Assembly (NCBI RefSeq): GCF_018139145.2
Contig: NC_059500.1
Location: 32,221,437-32,285,436, forward strand
DNA from: Gymnogyps californianus
Lineage: Eukaryota; Chordata; Aves; Accipitriformes; Cathartidae
Direction: 5' to 3'
Length of the DNA stretch: 64,000 nt
Positions 1-13,350 of the stretch are shown in pieces. The notes beneath the pieces were generated by a model. That model did no database searches and had not been told where the DNA came from. It worked only from the letters and a program-made list of their open reading frames with translations. The translations under genes and the position numbers were made by a program. Each line of letters starts with the position of its first letter. Position 1 is the first letter of the stretch.

Positions 1-3000
1 GTTGTGTCAATGGCCAATATTGGGCCATTGTAAAAGTATTGGGAAGACACCAATGCTATATGAAGCTGGGATCATCTCATCATTAGCTCCTTTCAGGAAC
101 GCTACACAGAGGCAAACAGTTAAATCCTTACAGATGTTGATCTATCCCTTATGCCTGGTGGGGAAAAAGCTATGAAACTAAGGAAATGGGTAGGTTTGTA
201 AGACAGGAGTAGAATCAGAGGATGGATATTTCTTATGTCCTGGAAATACAGGGTATTGTCAACGGTGGTTTTGGAGAGGCTACATGTTACATGATGGCAG
301 AATATTCAGGAAATGTTCTGAGACATATTTTAAGATTGGAGAGAAGAGAGCAATCAGTGTGGTTAATCTGGGAATGATCCACATGGAGGCTGCGGTTCAC
401 AATATGGAGATTGCCAAGAATAAGGATATAGGATCTGAAAACTGCAGCAGTGGAGAAAGTAGCCTCACCTCTGAGAGGGGACTGCATAATTTAGGGTGTG
501 TCTTTAAGAAGATGAGAAGAAAGAGGCAAGAGTGAACAATGTAATAACTCTTTATGATACCACCAATTACTGCATGGGAAAAGTCAAGGAAACAGTAAAT
601 GAGAGCTCACTAGCCTGAGGTATAAGAAGAATAACGGGTATATCAGGAAAAGAATCAGCTTTGTTCAGAAGTGGACACATATCAAGGAAAATAAAAATTT
701 AGAGAAGTCCCTTTGGAGAAAAAAAACCCAAAATAATAATAAAAAAATTGTAATTTCTCCTTTTAAATACATTTGCAGAAACCAGCAGTGGTTGAAACTC
801 ATTTCCTTCAGGCCTATAGAATAATGTCTTTGCAGTATCTTTTTATCGTGGTTCTTCAGCTTGATGCTGCTTTGATCACACTGGCTGGGGTGAGTTGTGT
901 TTTTTTCCCCCTATGGTCACTGCTTTCAAAGACCAGAAAGGTCTAAGAGGCCAGAGCTGAGCAGAGGCAAGCTGACCTGTGCAGCAGCCTTTCCACCTCA
1001 TCTCTCCCATAGAATGAACAGATGAGACATCTGACCATTCCCTATTATGGGATCTTACCAAGCAGCCCTTCGGTGAAGCACTAGCTGGCCTTGTATTTCA
1101 TCTCTTCTGGCAGAGAAGATGACAGTATGGTATGGTAGTTTGCAAGTCAGCTCGATGTCTTTCAAAGGGAGAGGTCTTCAGTTCCCTTCTGACTTCAAGA
1201 CTGCAAACATGCCAAGGAAGAATTTACATGCTTAAAATGAATAAGTGATTTTGCTGTGCAAGTAAGACATGAGTGGGATGGCCACATGTCTAAAGCATGT
1301 TCATGTGGGTCCAGAGGCATGAAACTGAGCCTTGCTACAGACTCATGCTGAGAACTTTTCTGAACTGACTCAGCTGAAAATACTTACACACTAATTCCAC
1401 CTGTGGAGTCAAAAGCAGAAAAACATGACTGTGATCATATCAGTCTCTTGAGCTGTGGGACTGGAAAACCTTCTTCAACCATGTGGTTGAGCGGGCCAAG
1501 GATGTTCCAGAGTGTTTTTGATATGTCTCCCTCCCACAACCTCCTCCAAGTGCAATGTCATCAAGGAATAGTGAAAATATTTTGTGCATGGCTCAGTCAG
1601 TGTTCATGACTACACCCTGAAGCTATTGCATTGTGCTGGACTTGTTTCAGTGCCAGGGCTTGTTTGTTGACCTGGATTCACAAGGTACTTTGAAACTGAG
1701 ACTACCAGCCTGTGCCAAAGCAACAAAGTGAACAGGCGTTTTGTCTCCAACATAGCAAGACCAATCTGCACAGGTAATCAGAGAGGCTGACCAAGTTCTT
1801 TCTCATTTTTTCTCTACCAAGGCTACCTAGTCCCTTCCAAACCTAGTTGAAAGTCAAATTTGGGTGAATTGGCCTGAAATTCTGGGTTAAAGAAGCTTCA
1901 TATTCCAAAGGACAAATCAAATGAGATATATTAAAAACCTCAAGTAAATATATTTCTAAAACCCTTCTGATTTCTGAGAGGTTTGTACAAGTGAAAAAGG
2001 ATATGACTGGAACTAGAATTTGGTGTTTGTACCAAACTGTTTACTTGCAATGTATTATTCAGCTTCTTCCTCTGTGGGCTTTGTCAAAATCTAAGCTGTG
2101 TGTGGTCCCTGGTACATACAGGAGACAGAGCTGGAGCTTAAAATGTCTGTGTTTGTAGCTGCATTTACTGTCTTTAAAGGACGTTTGCGTTACGTTACCA
2201 ATACCGTAAGTCTTTTCCCAGTCCTGCTACACCTAGCTGTATTTATAATATAGTGTGAACAGAAGATTGTAGCTAGTCAGCTGCAGAAGTTTTCATAGAA
2301 AGTGCTAGAGCTCAACTTGTTGATCGCTCCTTCTCCTTCCTAGCCCCCTCTACCAACTTACCTTTTACAGAATAAATTCTGGCTCACAAATGGAGTCTGG
2401 AGTTGAATCACATGACAAGTATCATCAGTACAGACAAGTACAGTATCATCAAAGATTGAATGTTACCTTTTATCAATTTCTATTGCTCAGTTTTTGCCCG
2501 GTCAGTCCTTGCTATTACTGCCCATAGGTCCTATTGTTCATTTTGTAAGCCTTTGATTATCAGTAATGACTGAACCATTTCCAACTATCTGTATGATCTG
2601 CTTATTTATAGACTTCTGAAGCCAATTGGAAGTATCCACCTAGATAGTTCTGAACTATTTCTTGGTCCTATCTGGCATTTTCTTCAAGGAAATGAAAAAA
2701 AAGTCCTTTTTCTTGGAATAATAAGGACACTGATAAAACTACCTCCAAAGTACCTGCTAGTACTTAGGATCAGGGATTGGTGTATATTAAATACCATATG
2801 CCTAGGAAAAAAGTGTCCTTGCTAAAGTTGCATCTCTTCCTCTACTCAACTACTCTCTCAGTTCCTGTGAGATTGTTCCTGAATTGCCAAGGCAATGATG
2901 TCCTGTTTCTCAGTGACCTACTGACATGGGCGAAGGTCTTATACACCGGCTAGCCTTGTACCATACAGGATATTGCTCCAGTCTCTCTGTTGCTGTCAAG

Positions 3001-6000
3001 AGTATGATGATAAATTAGTGACGATAAATTGTTGTGATACACTAGAGCTACTGCTGCTTTCACATGTACTTGAAGGATCAACACTAGGCACTTATGCAGC
3101 AGCTTTTGCCTACTCCAAAGCAAGATGGGGCAGGAATTTCTGGGATGCCTCAGCTTTTTGTTTGACAAGTTTCTTCAAAAGTGCTTAAGCTGCACCTTTC
3201 CGTTTAGGATCCCTCCCCTTACAAAGTATTGTCCAACATGTGTTTGATAACAGCACAGTGAGGAGCCAATGCAAAGGAGATGACCAACAGGAAAGGATAA
3301 GGAAAAAATCTGCTTTTGTTTACCAGACAACAATTGATGTTCCTCCATTCTAACATGTTTTGATGGTAGATAGCTTAAGAGGAAGGCAGGAAGCCAGCTG
3401 TTGACTTACAGTACTTAGCAACGAGTTAGTGCTTGGAGGGAATGTGTCCTGCCTTTGGAGCAGCTGACTTAGTTGAGAGTTTTGAAAAGTGTGTCTGCAT
3501 TATAGCTAGATCTTGGGTACTTGGCAGTGACTATGTGATGAAATTGTTGGCATCCTTTGTGACTTACGTATGTCCTGTGAGCTGACTTTTTAAACTTCAC
3601 TCCATGAGGAGTCTGTAGGGATAAAAGGGGGCAGTCAATAGTTATGGAAGGGGATCCATCAGGGCACGAAGACGCTTGCTGTGGAAGGAATGGGAAGATT
3701 GCTGCTCTCTGCAGGAAGCTCATTAACCTCTGGAAATGTGCTTTTGGTCCCTCTCACTGCTCTGCCTGGTTTCTGCCAAAGGTTTAGGTTTCTCTGTAGT
3801 CAGTGACCAAGAAAGCACTACAGCAGTTGCTGCTTGGCAAGGCGAGAAGGCCTGGTTCCTCTCTGGCTCTCCAAAAATTTGCCTCATCCAGAGTTATGAC
3901 ATCAGATTGTCTGTGATGGTGAGCACATGTTTCTACCCCTTACATCTTTGGGAGATGTCAAAGTTCTTCCCTGCTGCCATTTTACTGTTATCCTTCTCAG
4001 CTGTGACTGTGGCAGTTCCTTCTCAATAACAGAAAGGCCCATAGTGAACAGGGCAGTTACTTATGAATGAGGTGACTTAGTACGATTTTTCTTGATCACT
4101 CACTTCCAGCCTATATAGGATGTGTCTTTTATTCAGAGTTTATCCAGGTCCTCGAAAGATGACTGAAACCCAGTCATGGCTGCCAAAATGCTGAATGGCC
4201 CTTCAGCCGTGCCCACGCAAGCTGTGTCCGGATCTGAGCATATCCCAGCACCCCAAGGGCTGCAACTGGTAGAAAATCATGAAAATAGTGCCTCTTGGAC
4301 ACTGGACAAAAAGGCACTAAAGAATTGCCTATGTCCAGATTCAAAGCCCATACACACCAAGGTGAAGGTTTAGAGCAAAAGCCAGGTAAAAGCCTGGATG
4401 AGCCCTTCATTGAAGTTCTATTAGTACTCTCTTGGGTTGGTATTCACACAACACTAGGAGTTCCTGTAGCATCCCCCACCAGGGACTTAAAAAGAATTAG
4501 TCCCTAGACTTGATAAGTGCCCATCCCAACCCTGCTCTAAGCAAGTGCTTTCATACCTTTCACAAGCCACAGAAGCTCCCGTGCCAATGTGATTGATGCT
4601 AAGGGGTCTTTCCAAAATGAGGGTGGGTGGGACGCTTATTGAATGTGAAACCCCAGGCCACTCTGTGGTTTGGAAAGGAGGCACCAGAATTGCTGCCAGC
4701 ACCTGGAGCAAGTGCCAGCACCTGGCAGCTGGTGGGAGAGGGTGGCAGGTGGAGGCAGGGGGAAGCATGCTGTGAGGGCAAGAAGCCTACTGCTGCAAAA
4801 CAACACGTGATGATCAGCAGGCTCTTGCACAGGCACTGGGACATTTCTGCGGTTTTCTTGCCTGGCAAAGAGGCTTCTCTGGGTCTGTTGTGTCTGTTGA
4901 GTCCCTGCTGTTGTTACCATTCCTTCTTTCCCAAGCATTTCAGCCAGTCCTGTTAGTCCCTGTGACACCTTAAATCTCCATACGTTTCAGTGAACAGGCC
5001 TTCAAACCAGTTCCACTCAGACACCCTTAGATATAGGAACATTTTAAAGTTAATTTATTTGTCAAATTGCAGTTTCAAATTATTAGCAGATTTGTGTCTC
5101 CAGCCTGCTGCCATTCCCAAGACAAGAAAAGGAATAGAGAACTGAGAAAAAGTCCAAATATTTTGCTTCAATTTTTTTATAATGAAGCATTTTGGTGTAA
5201 TGTTCTGCTTCAGCACGTAACTAAATTTAAGTTTCTGAAGCAGAAACTCCTCCTTATCCCTAACTTAAAACATCTGATCCTGAATGAAATTCTGCAGACA
5301 ACCAGGGGTAGTAGAGGAGTGGGGAAAAGAGGAGGAAGTAGACTTTTGGAAAAAACAAAGTATCTAAGCGTGATTATTAAAAGGAAAGGTAAGAGAAAAG
5401 AATGCTAGTTATTGCTGAGCTCTAGGTGTAACTCTGCCTGCTGATGGCTGCTTTGCTTTTTGAGCAGCTTCTGTCTAGGACCTTCTGAGTACAGCTTCTG
5501 AATTTTCCATGCCCATCTACATTTGGAGTGGAACTGGCGTTACCTCTGTTCAGCTCGCTGCTGGAAAACAGGACAGAAAAGCCGTGTCTCACCACACAAG
5601 ACAGCTGCAGTCAGATATGGAACCAGATCACTGAGGCATCATTTTCCTCTCTGACTACTGGCCACATTTCATCCATGGGTGACATTGACTCTGAAAGCAT
5701 TTGGCTGCACAGCTCTTGTGACATCCCCTTGAGGCAATATATTCCAGTCCCACACAGCATGCCCATACCTTTGTAAACCTGGTGAGTTATCGTATTCACC
5801 AGCCCTTCAGAGTCTTAGAGCAGAAGTTGTTGCAATCTTAAATAAATGTAAAGGCCTTTATTGTGAAATCTCTGTTGCCATCTCTGCAACGTGGAGAGTT
5901 ATTCTATTTGGCGTTACTAGGGCTCTCTTTGTGATATACTTTAGATTAATGAGACATCAATTCTCAGTCAAGAGGCTATTTAAAAACACTCCTAATTCGA

Positions 6001-7300
6001 TGGGTTGTGCAGATGAATTAGTTCATTCAGCGTAACTTTTGCCATTTATGCTGGTGGTGGGATGGGTGATGTGTCTCCCGTCTTTGAGATTCTCCCCTTC
6101 TCTGTGCAAATGGTTTTAACCTTGCCTAGAAATAGGTGGGTTGGCATGGTAGGCATTTTTTTTATCAACTGAGCTCCAGTATTGAGAATCAGACTGCATG
6201 GGTGAGTGTCCATAGAAGAGGTGGGATTGTTTGGAAACTAGGTGATTAAAATAAACATTGAACATTGGATGTTTCAAAAATATCAGATCCCTTTGGCTTC
6301 ACCCAGAGTGATGGAGAGCTAAGCCCTCTGGTATTCAGTAACTCTTGTGGACCACAGCTTTGTCAGCAACACTTGTGCTCTAGTTTTCTTTCTGTGTGGA
6401 TAACATTACATGGAAGAAAGACTTTCCCCTCACTCCTACTCCATACAGGCCTGCAGTAAGCGATAGTCTGGCCATTGCTTCTGTGGGAAAGGGAAGAGAT
6501 GCTACCTGGATCCTGGCTAATGGCCAGGAGAACCCAGAGCAACAGAGGCTGTGTACAGCCAAGAAACTGAGCTCATCCAGGAACAGAAAAGTAACTGCTT
6601 AGGAAATAGTAGGCATTTTTTTTCCTATATAAGGCTGTCCAGTTGTCTGTGTAAAACATAAATATGATGGCCACCATCCAGATCTGGATCAAAAAGTGTC
6701 CACAACAGAGCCCTACTTTGCAGCAGCTGATAGCACCCCTAGAGACACCAGTGGCTGAATGGGTAAGGAGAGCAACCATATCTGGAACTGCAGGCAGGAC
6801 ACTGATGAGAAGTGGTGACAGTTACTGCCAAGTTGTATCTGCTCTGTTGTGAAAGAAGACTTTCATCTCTACAGTTAGTGGTCAGAAAAGAAAGAGCTTC
6901 ATTGCTTTTTAAAGACAGCAGGATCACCTACTGTGGTACCCTGTGTGAAACAGGTGGTAGATATGACAGCTTTTATTGTTTACTTTGAAAAACTAAATTC
7001 CTGTAAGTGCATTATTTTGATATGTTTTGATTTTGTAAGCAGTTTTCCATCTCAGTATCCTATGTGCATTAGCAGCCACTGATGAATGAATAAAAGTGTC
7101 TCAATTATATGCATGATGAGTTGAATTCCAATGTATTTTACAAGATTTTCCCTTATGCAAGGATTGTGTGGTGGTGTTCAAATGATGGGGTTTTTAAGCC
7201 AAGTTGGAGGTTACAAAAGCATATGAGATCTGTTAGGCCTTGCAGAAATTCATGACATAGGACAAATTGTTGAGCTACAAGGGCTGAGAATTTGAGGTGG
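1..7300. other. Gene-free stretch, mostly unique DNA
   Basis: I see no gene here. Open frames on both strands are at most about 110 codons, overlap each other on opposite strands and have no recognisable domain or exon pattern. Minor structure includes a short palindrome at the very start, an A-rich patch at 719-750, and a direct repeat near 2414-2453 in which GACAAGTA...TATCATCA occurs twice. The stretch 4590-4970 is somewhat GC-rich and carries overlapping open frames on both strands, which is typical of GC-rich chance frames rather than of a gene. Confidence 0.7.
8..30. repeat. Short near-perfect palindrome
   Basis: CAATGGCC at 8-15 is the exact reverse complement of GGCCATTG at 23-30. 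The centre, CCAATATTGG, is itself a palindrome. The 23-nt unit could form a small cruciform. It has no known role, and palindromes this short arise by chance. Confidence 0.5.
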
Positions 7301-7308
7301 AAGAGAAG

Positions 7309-7328
7309 TGCATTTAGGTGCATTTAGA
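7309..7328. repeat. Tandem duplication of a 10-mer
   Basis: GTGCATTTAG is repeated exactly twice, head to tail. It looks like a simple slippage-type duplication with no further copies. Confidence 0.6.
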
Positions 7329-7969
7329 TGCGCCATTGTGTTTTTGCAGTGGGCCCTAAGAACTGAGGGTGTGGGAGAATGACCTCATGGAGAAGGGCAC
7401 AAACATTCCAGATATACAGAGATCATGAAGTTGTAGGAGAGACTAGGAATTCAAATTATGGAGTGAGGGAAAGATGCCCATGCTCCTATTTGCTCTGTCT
7501 GGGAATTCCTTGGGGGGGGTTGATTGTAAGAGAGCACCAAAAAAATCCCTTGGCATCAGGACCAGAAGAGATGAGAGCCTCTGAAGAGAAGCACAGATCT
7601 GCTATAGAGTCACCAAACAGCAAGAGAGCAGCCAGGTTGGGCATTTTGTGGACAACTGGTTCCTCCGGAGAAGTAGGATTAACTGTCACCTAGCTAAGTG
7701 GTTTACCAAAAAGATATCTGGAGTGGCTCTTGATGTGACTGCTGGTACAAAAAATTGTCATGCTGTGTCCAGACTGGTGGATGTGCACATGAGCAGGGAT
7801 GTCCTGTTCCTGCCATGAGTCATTCAGTTGAGGGCTCAATTCTTGGCTGTGACCCTCCATGGTTATCTCAAGTAACTTGAATTTAGAAAGCAACTTGGTT
7901 TTGTGGTCCTTCATTTTTGAGAGCTCATGGCTGAACATGCTAGAAAAGAGAAAGTTCCATCTGTAGATG

Positions 7970-7991
7970 GTCTGAAAAATGTCTGAAAAAT
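7970..7991. repeat. Tandem duplication of an 11-mer
   Basis: GTCTGAAAAAT occurs twice in direct contact. It is a small local duplication with no wider array. Confidence 0.6.
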
Positions 7992-9253
7992 CAGGTCCCA
8001 GTGCTTTAATATGGTGCTGTGAATTTGGAAGCATCCTAAGCATCAAACCACCTCTGAAATGCTGGCTTTAATGGGTGAGGGTCTCAGTTGTTCTGCTTGG
8101 AGTGGACAAAAGGACATCTGTGAACTTCTGTACGACTCTGAGTTCTGCACAGGAAAATGGAGATGCAGAACGGAGGCTGTTCTGCTGCAAATTCATATTA
8201 TGCTTTTGTTCCACCTAAGCCCCTGGGAACACAAGGGAGTTCACACTGTTCTGTCATGAGTCTGCGACTCAGTGAACAACAACAGCTGGACATGTTGAGG
8301 CTGATGTCAGTTTCTGGATCCTCTCCGATGACAGTCTGAGTCACTGGTCTCGATTTGATCCTGTGCAACTTGTGGGTGGAGTACAGGACACTCAGGATTG
8401 CAAGGTAGAATTATTCATAGATCATCCTGATTCTGTGTCAGAGAGGACCTTGGTGCTGTGTGAAGACTTTCCTCCCTGCATGTCTGGGTGGTAACCAATG
8501 AGAAGGTTTCTCTCATCTCAACAATCAGATTTGTATCTTTAACCTATCAATATGTCACGTCCCAGCACCTGCTTATCTCCTTAGATAACCCCAGTCATTA
8601 TGGATTTCAATCCACCTTCAGATTTGGCCCCCTGCCAACCCTAGGAAGGAAAAAAAATTCAGGCATAGCATGGATTAAATGATGTATGTGAGACACAAGA
8701 GGTCACCTTCGGCTGGGCTGGGGCCTGGACCGGAGTCTTGGACTCTGGCTCACAGCTTGCTGAACTGCTTTTATACTCCAGAGTGAAGGTGGACTACACC
8801 AAAAACACCCACATTACAAGTGCTGGAGACTTCTTCCTGATGAGGAAGGTGCTAGGCCATTGTTTATATTTCAAAGTGCCATAACCTTGCAGTCCCTGAT
8901 GTATGCCATGTATGGAATTGCAAGCTGCTCTGCTCAGCTTATATTCAGCTTTAAAGAAGAACCTGGTCTAAACTGCTTAGTGAACACACTTGCTACTTGC
9001 TTTTCAGTTGTGAGGTTCACAAGAGGCCCCCAAAGCTACTCACGAAAGGGGAATGAGCTCAGGAGAGAGATGGATGGGCACTGTGGCTCAACAGAAGTTC
9101 AGAAGGCTTTGTGTAGTCTCATTGTGCGCAGGTCTGAAGCAGACTCTGCTCTCCTGTCGGAAGTACAACGGACCAACGGCTATAGCAGGCAGTGCCAGCT
9201 GATATGTGCACAGGCTGTAAAAACATCTTTAAAGCATCTCACTCTTTGCCATT

Positions 9254-9269
9254 AAAAAAAAAAAAAAAA
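9254..9269 (+). repeat. A16 homopolymer
   Basis: An uninterrupted run of sixteen A follows CCATT. It is followed by TTGTTCTT and, ten bases later, its reverse complement AAGAACAA (9288-9295), giving a small hairpin. It could be a retroposition tail or a simple mononucleotide expansion. Nothing upstream identifies a source RNA. Confidence 0.75.
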
Positions 9270-9380
9270 TTGTTCTTGTGGTAGGTAAAGAACAAGAAGA
9301 ACGAGATGTGACATCTTTATCACTGGGGGAAAGTTGTTTCTCTCCTAAAGTCCTTTCACTGAAAATCTTCCTTGTATTAT

Positions 9381-9407
9381 AAAAAAAAAAGGGGGGGGGG
9401 GGGGGGG
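9381..9407 (+). repeat. A10G17 compound homopolymer
   Basis: Ten A are followed directly by seventeen G. A pure G run of this length can fold as an intra- or intermolecular G-quadruplex and is highly slippage-prone, so the exact count may also reflect sequencing error. Confidence 0.8.
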
Positions 9408-10197
9408 AGCAAAACATCAACAAAACACTTGGGTTTCTGCAGACTGCTTTGCCTCCACAAGTCTGAGCACCTGAGATTCAAAAAGCCCTGTGTTTGAGAA
9501 GGACTCTTAGCAAGTATTTATTTACCACGCAAAATTGGTAAAGGACTGCTTTTTCTTTTTTTGTCTCCCCCACCCCCCCCTCCCCCCAGTCCCTGTAGCA
9601 TACATTGTGTATCAATTGGTTATTCTTCTTACCTTTTCCTTTTCCCTCATATTTTATTGGGGGGTGATGAAGGAGGGGGAGTTGTTGCTATTGTTGTAAA
9701 GAAGATTCTGGAATCTGTGAACACAAAGTAATAGTATTTTAAATAATGAGAAAAAATTCCACATGGAAAGCTCATCTGGCTGTGGCAGTTTGTGACTGAA
9801 TGAGAGAAAAGTGCCCTAGAAGCTATTCATTAGGAATTCACTGGAAGCTCTCAAACAAGCCTGGCAGAAGCTGAAATTGAAGTGGTCTCTGACCTAATTT
9901 TCTTCTGCATGAAACATCTGCATCAAGGCACTCTTTGATGTATTCCACTTGGCTCTGTCTACAGTATTGTATCACATGGCTTCAGCGTTGCCTCAGTTTT
10001 AAAAGACATTTCCAGCCTGTAGAAGGTAATGTGATGTTACTGTTACCCAAACTAATCACTCAATGTGCTCCCGAAATAGAAACAATAGAGGTTCAGACAA
10101 CGATGTCTGCTTTGCAGTCATTGTTGCTGCCTAAGCTCACGGTTTAAAAAACCCAGATCTGTGATATTCATCTCATGTAATTCATCAACACCAGGAA

Positions 10198-10214
10198 GGG
10201 GAGGGAGAGGGGGG
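10198..10214 (+). repeat. G-rich tract, quadruplex candidate
   Basis: Runs of four, three and six G are separated by one to three bases. Three clear G-runs are present and the six-G run might supply more, so quadruplex folding is possible but not certain. Confidence 0.4.
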
Positions 10215-10594
10215 AACTGTGAGCGTTCTGTGTAATAGTATGTCAGAGGACACAATGCTTTACATGTGTGAGCTTTGCATTCTTTGCCGCTCCAGCCATA
10301 CAGTTAATTTAGCACATTGAAAACAAAAACAGGGAAATGTTGGAGGACATTATCATAAAACCTCAACAGAAGGAGCTCCTGGTTTTCATTTTGCTGTTTG
10401 TTCTCTGCTGATTGACACCCAAAGCTCACGGTGAAAGAAATGCGAGCATGTTTGTGTAGATGCGTGGATGATGTGTGATGTATTTTGAATATATTTTTTT
10501 TTCCCCTCCTTTTCTTTTCTGCACTACAGTACACATTTCAGATCCTCTCTCAAGCTCTTCTCCAAGTGGTGTAGAAAACATAGCTGCACAAAGA

Positions 10595-10640
10595 TATCTC
10601 TATATACCTACACATACACTTACACATATATACACAGATA
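10595..10640 (+). repeat. Degenerate CA/TA microsatellite
   Basis: Interrupted CACA/TATA units (CACATACACTTACACATATA and similar) form a decayed dinucleotide repeat. Confidence 0.55.
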
Positions 10641-12787
10641 AATGCATAAATAAGAAATGATTAGGGTCACTTCTTTACTTTGAATGAATAGATCTTAGTC
10701 TTCTCCAGAAAGGTTTTCTGCTCAGTCTTACCTAATGGCATGCTGCTGTTTCCCCAACCTTGCTCGTATTATGTGAATAACTGTGGTGTCTTTTGTATTC
10801 CACCCCCTGAAGAAGAATCCTTTGAAATTCTAAATGACTGTGCTGCGGATTTTAATGTCTGTCTCTTAGAAATAGCCAAGCAATACCCACTCATGGAGCA
10901 AGATGCAGCAAGCCTTTTGAAAGTTATTCAGCCTGCTTCCTCAGCCTCATGAGTGTGTGCGTGTGTGTATACATGTGCTGTTTAATTCTCTGAATGTATG
11001 GCAGGAATACATTATTTTCCTGTGAATCACTTTCTCTCTCCTCCTGTCCATCTACTCCACCCCCAAATCTCTCCTACTTTTGTTGACATGGGAAAAATAA
11101 AGCTAACTGGCTAGGGAGCTTGTATAGGTCTTGTGGGTACAGCATGAGATGAGTTGGTAGCTTCTCAGTATGGTTCCTTGCAGAGATCAGAAAGAAAAGG
11201 CAGCCCTATTGCTACTAATTAGATGCCTCCAGGGTAATCACAGCAGAAAAGCCACAGCCCAGGAGCATCAAAATAGCCTGCTCCCTGGGGTCATTTTCCC
11301 AAGTTTGGGCTGAAACACATTGGGAAGGCAGAGTGGAAGGAAATAGACTCCCTCCTGTCTGACTTCACAGCTGGCAGATAGCTGTGTCCTCTTTCTGGTG
11401 CTTCTCCTTTAAGCCTATGTTTCTTTGCTTCACTGATCAGCGGAGGACTTGTATCTGGTAGCGACGGTATAATTAATTCCTTATACAAACAGCTGCTCCA
11501 TCCCCTGTTGAAGTGATGCATTTCGCTGTGCTAGGAGCTGTATGCACTGTGACAGTGAACTCCAGCTCTGGAGAACTTCCTTAGAAGTGCACAGTTCTGA
11601 GACAACTGGGGCAGGAAGGGAGAGGTGAAGGGATGCACCCAAGGTCGCGCTGCCAGTAGCCAGGAAGAAAACTCCACCTCATCTTCTAACGGCCAAACTG
11701 CGGCACTTTGTGGTGGGAACACCCTGTCTCATCTTCTGCAGACAAGCACCAGGCCAGCTCTCAGTGCCTGTTGCCAGCAATAAATCTCCTTGAACTAATT
11801 TTGTAAAGGACAAAACCAACACAGTGCAAAAAAAAAGCACCCCACAGCTTCTTTGCACGTCTGTTGTTTCTGGAAGGGCAGCGAGGAGCAGGGAACCCCT
11901 CTCCCACGACATTCACAGATAACAGCCCTGAAGAGTTATTTCGGAGAACATATTTAAATAAGAAAAGGCAAGGTCTCCCCGTGAGCACTGAGGTTGATTT
12001 ACACTTCTGCATGGGCGTGGTTGGCTGTGGATGGTGCCTGGCAGAAGCTTATCTCATGCCCACTCTAAAAATAACCATCTCCAATGGGCAAGATCTGCTC
12101 ACTCAGACCCAGCCTTGGTTCTCAAACAGTGACATGACATTCAAAAGTGGCCAAGAAACTCTTTGGCAGGTCTGTGATGCTGAAGAATCCAGAGAGGTCA
12201 CAGCAGCAAGTGGCTCCTGCCCAGGCAGAAGCCAGTGTGCTCCCCAAGACTGGGAGATGCCAAGGGCTGAGGTTTGCTTTCTATTTTTTTTTTTAATTTT
12301 TTTCCCCCAAATCGCTCCTTTCCTACCCCTTCTCTGTCCCCTGCCCCTGCCTTTTCTCTGGGTCTCTTGGTGGTGTCAGAGACCTGCCTGGTATGGGGGA
12401 TGGTCATGCCTTCCAAGTGTTCCCTACCCAGCCCCTGGTCCTTGGGTAAATTAAAGCCATTGTTGTTTCTCACTGGTTGTCCTGAGCTCTGGAGACCCCT
12501 GTTTTGCAGTGCAGAAAGCTCCAGCCTCTTCACCAGCGTGATGTTTCCTCTTTATCCACCCCTTACATCTGAACCCTGGAAGACAAGCTGGGTTTTGTCT
12601 ATTCACTTGGCAGATGGTTAGATTCAGATCTTACAGGAACATAATGTTAGAAATGGAGCGTGTGTATGTTTGTGTTTGTGTGTGGTGGGGAAAGGATCCC
12701 AGATCATTTTCTTCCTCTGTGGTCTTATAACTGCTAGCAGTTTCACACAATCTCCTGTAGGTAACAGGAATAAAAAAGCCGCCTTTT

Positions 12788-12797
12788 CCCCCCCCCC
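12788..12797 (+). repeat. C10 homopolymer in a pyrimidine-rich patch
   Basis: Ten C follow TTTT and are soon followed by T8 and C5 runs. It is a simple-sequence patch only. Confidence 0.7.
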
Positions 12798-13287
12798 TCG
12801 TTTTTTTTCTCCCCCAAGTCTGTGCTGTATATACCAGCAGTGTGGTCTAGGCCAATGCTGAACATTTGTGCCTTGGACAATAGCACAGCCTGGCCTGACT
12901 ATTATCAGCTGCTGTTTTCTGGTTAGCTTTCCTTTTATTCAAGTGCACAATGCAAGCCTTTATCACCCTTCAGTCATAGTGACTCTTGAGGAATACATCT
13001 GGTTTTCTCTTTCAGCAGCTCTGAAAAGGTCAGTCTGTTCATTTCTTATTCGCAGGACACCACATTTTTTTCTGAGCTGGAAAGACAGGCCTACACCTTT
13101 TCATTCCGTCTTGTACATAATTAGACATGGTGTCGCTCTAGAAACCTACCCTTGAAATCCTCCCGAGTAACTCTTTCAGAGACAGAGGAGACACGGCAAG
13201 GGAGCGAGTGAGCGGGGGGACCACTTCCATCCGGTCTTAAATCTCATTGTGTGGTCACAAAAGCACTTCCCCAGCGTTGCCAGCCTG

Positions 13288-13350
13288 CTTTTTTCCTCTT
13301 CTCTTTCTCCTTCTCCCTTTCCTTTTCTTCCCCGCCCCCCTTTCCCTCCT
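13288..13350 (+). repeat. Long polypyrimidine tract
   Basis: About 63 bases contain only C and T apart from one G (13334). Such homopurine/homopyrimidine tracts can form triplex (H-DNA) structures when a mirror repeat is present, and they are common in vertebrate non-coding DNA. There is no splice acceptor with an evident downstream exon. Confidence 0.75.

Larger units (their letters stand above)
7300..9253. other. Gene-free stretch with short open frames, ends at an A-tract
   Basis: I could not recognise any protein. The minus-strand frame at 7690-8046 (118 codons) and the plus-strand frame at 8860-9255 (131 codons) are unassigned. The latter stops right at the A16 tract that follows. That is the arrangement a retroposed copy could leave, but I see no parent gene and no clear flanking duplication. 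I therefore treat the frames as chance. Confidence 0.5.

Noticed and set aside
1009..1020. CATAGAATGAAC as a minus-strand CR1 tail
   Set aside because: Only one ATTCTATG unit is present, with no CR1 body next to it.
10740..10952. 70-codon frame with a coding-like acidic and aliphatic composition
   Set aside because: There is no homology I recognise, no clear donor/acceptor pair around it, and its length is compatible with chance.
11864..12454. 196-codon open frame, plus strand
   Set aside because: The C-terminal part is a Phe/Leu/Pro-rich translation of a T/C tract, an opposite-strand frame overlaps it, and no family is recognisable. One such frame per 64 kb is not far from chance.
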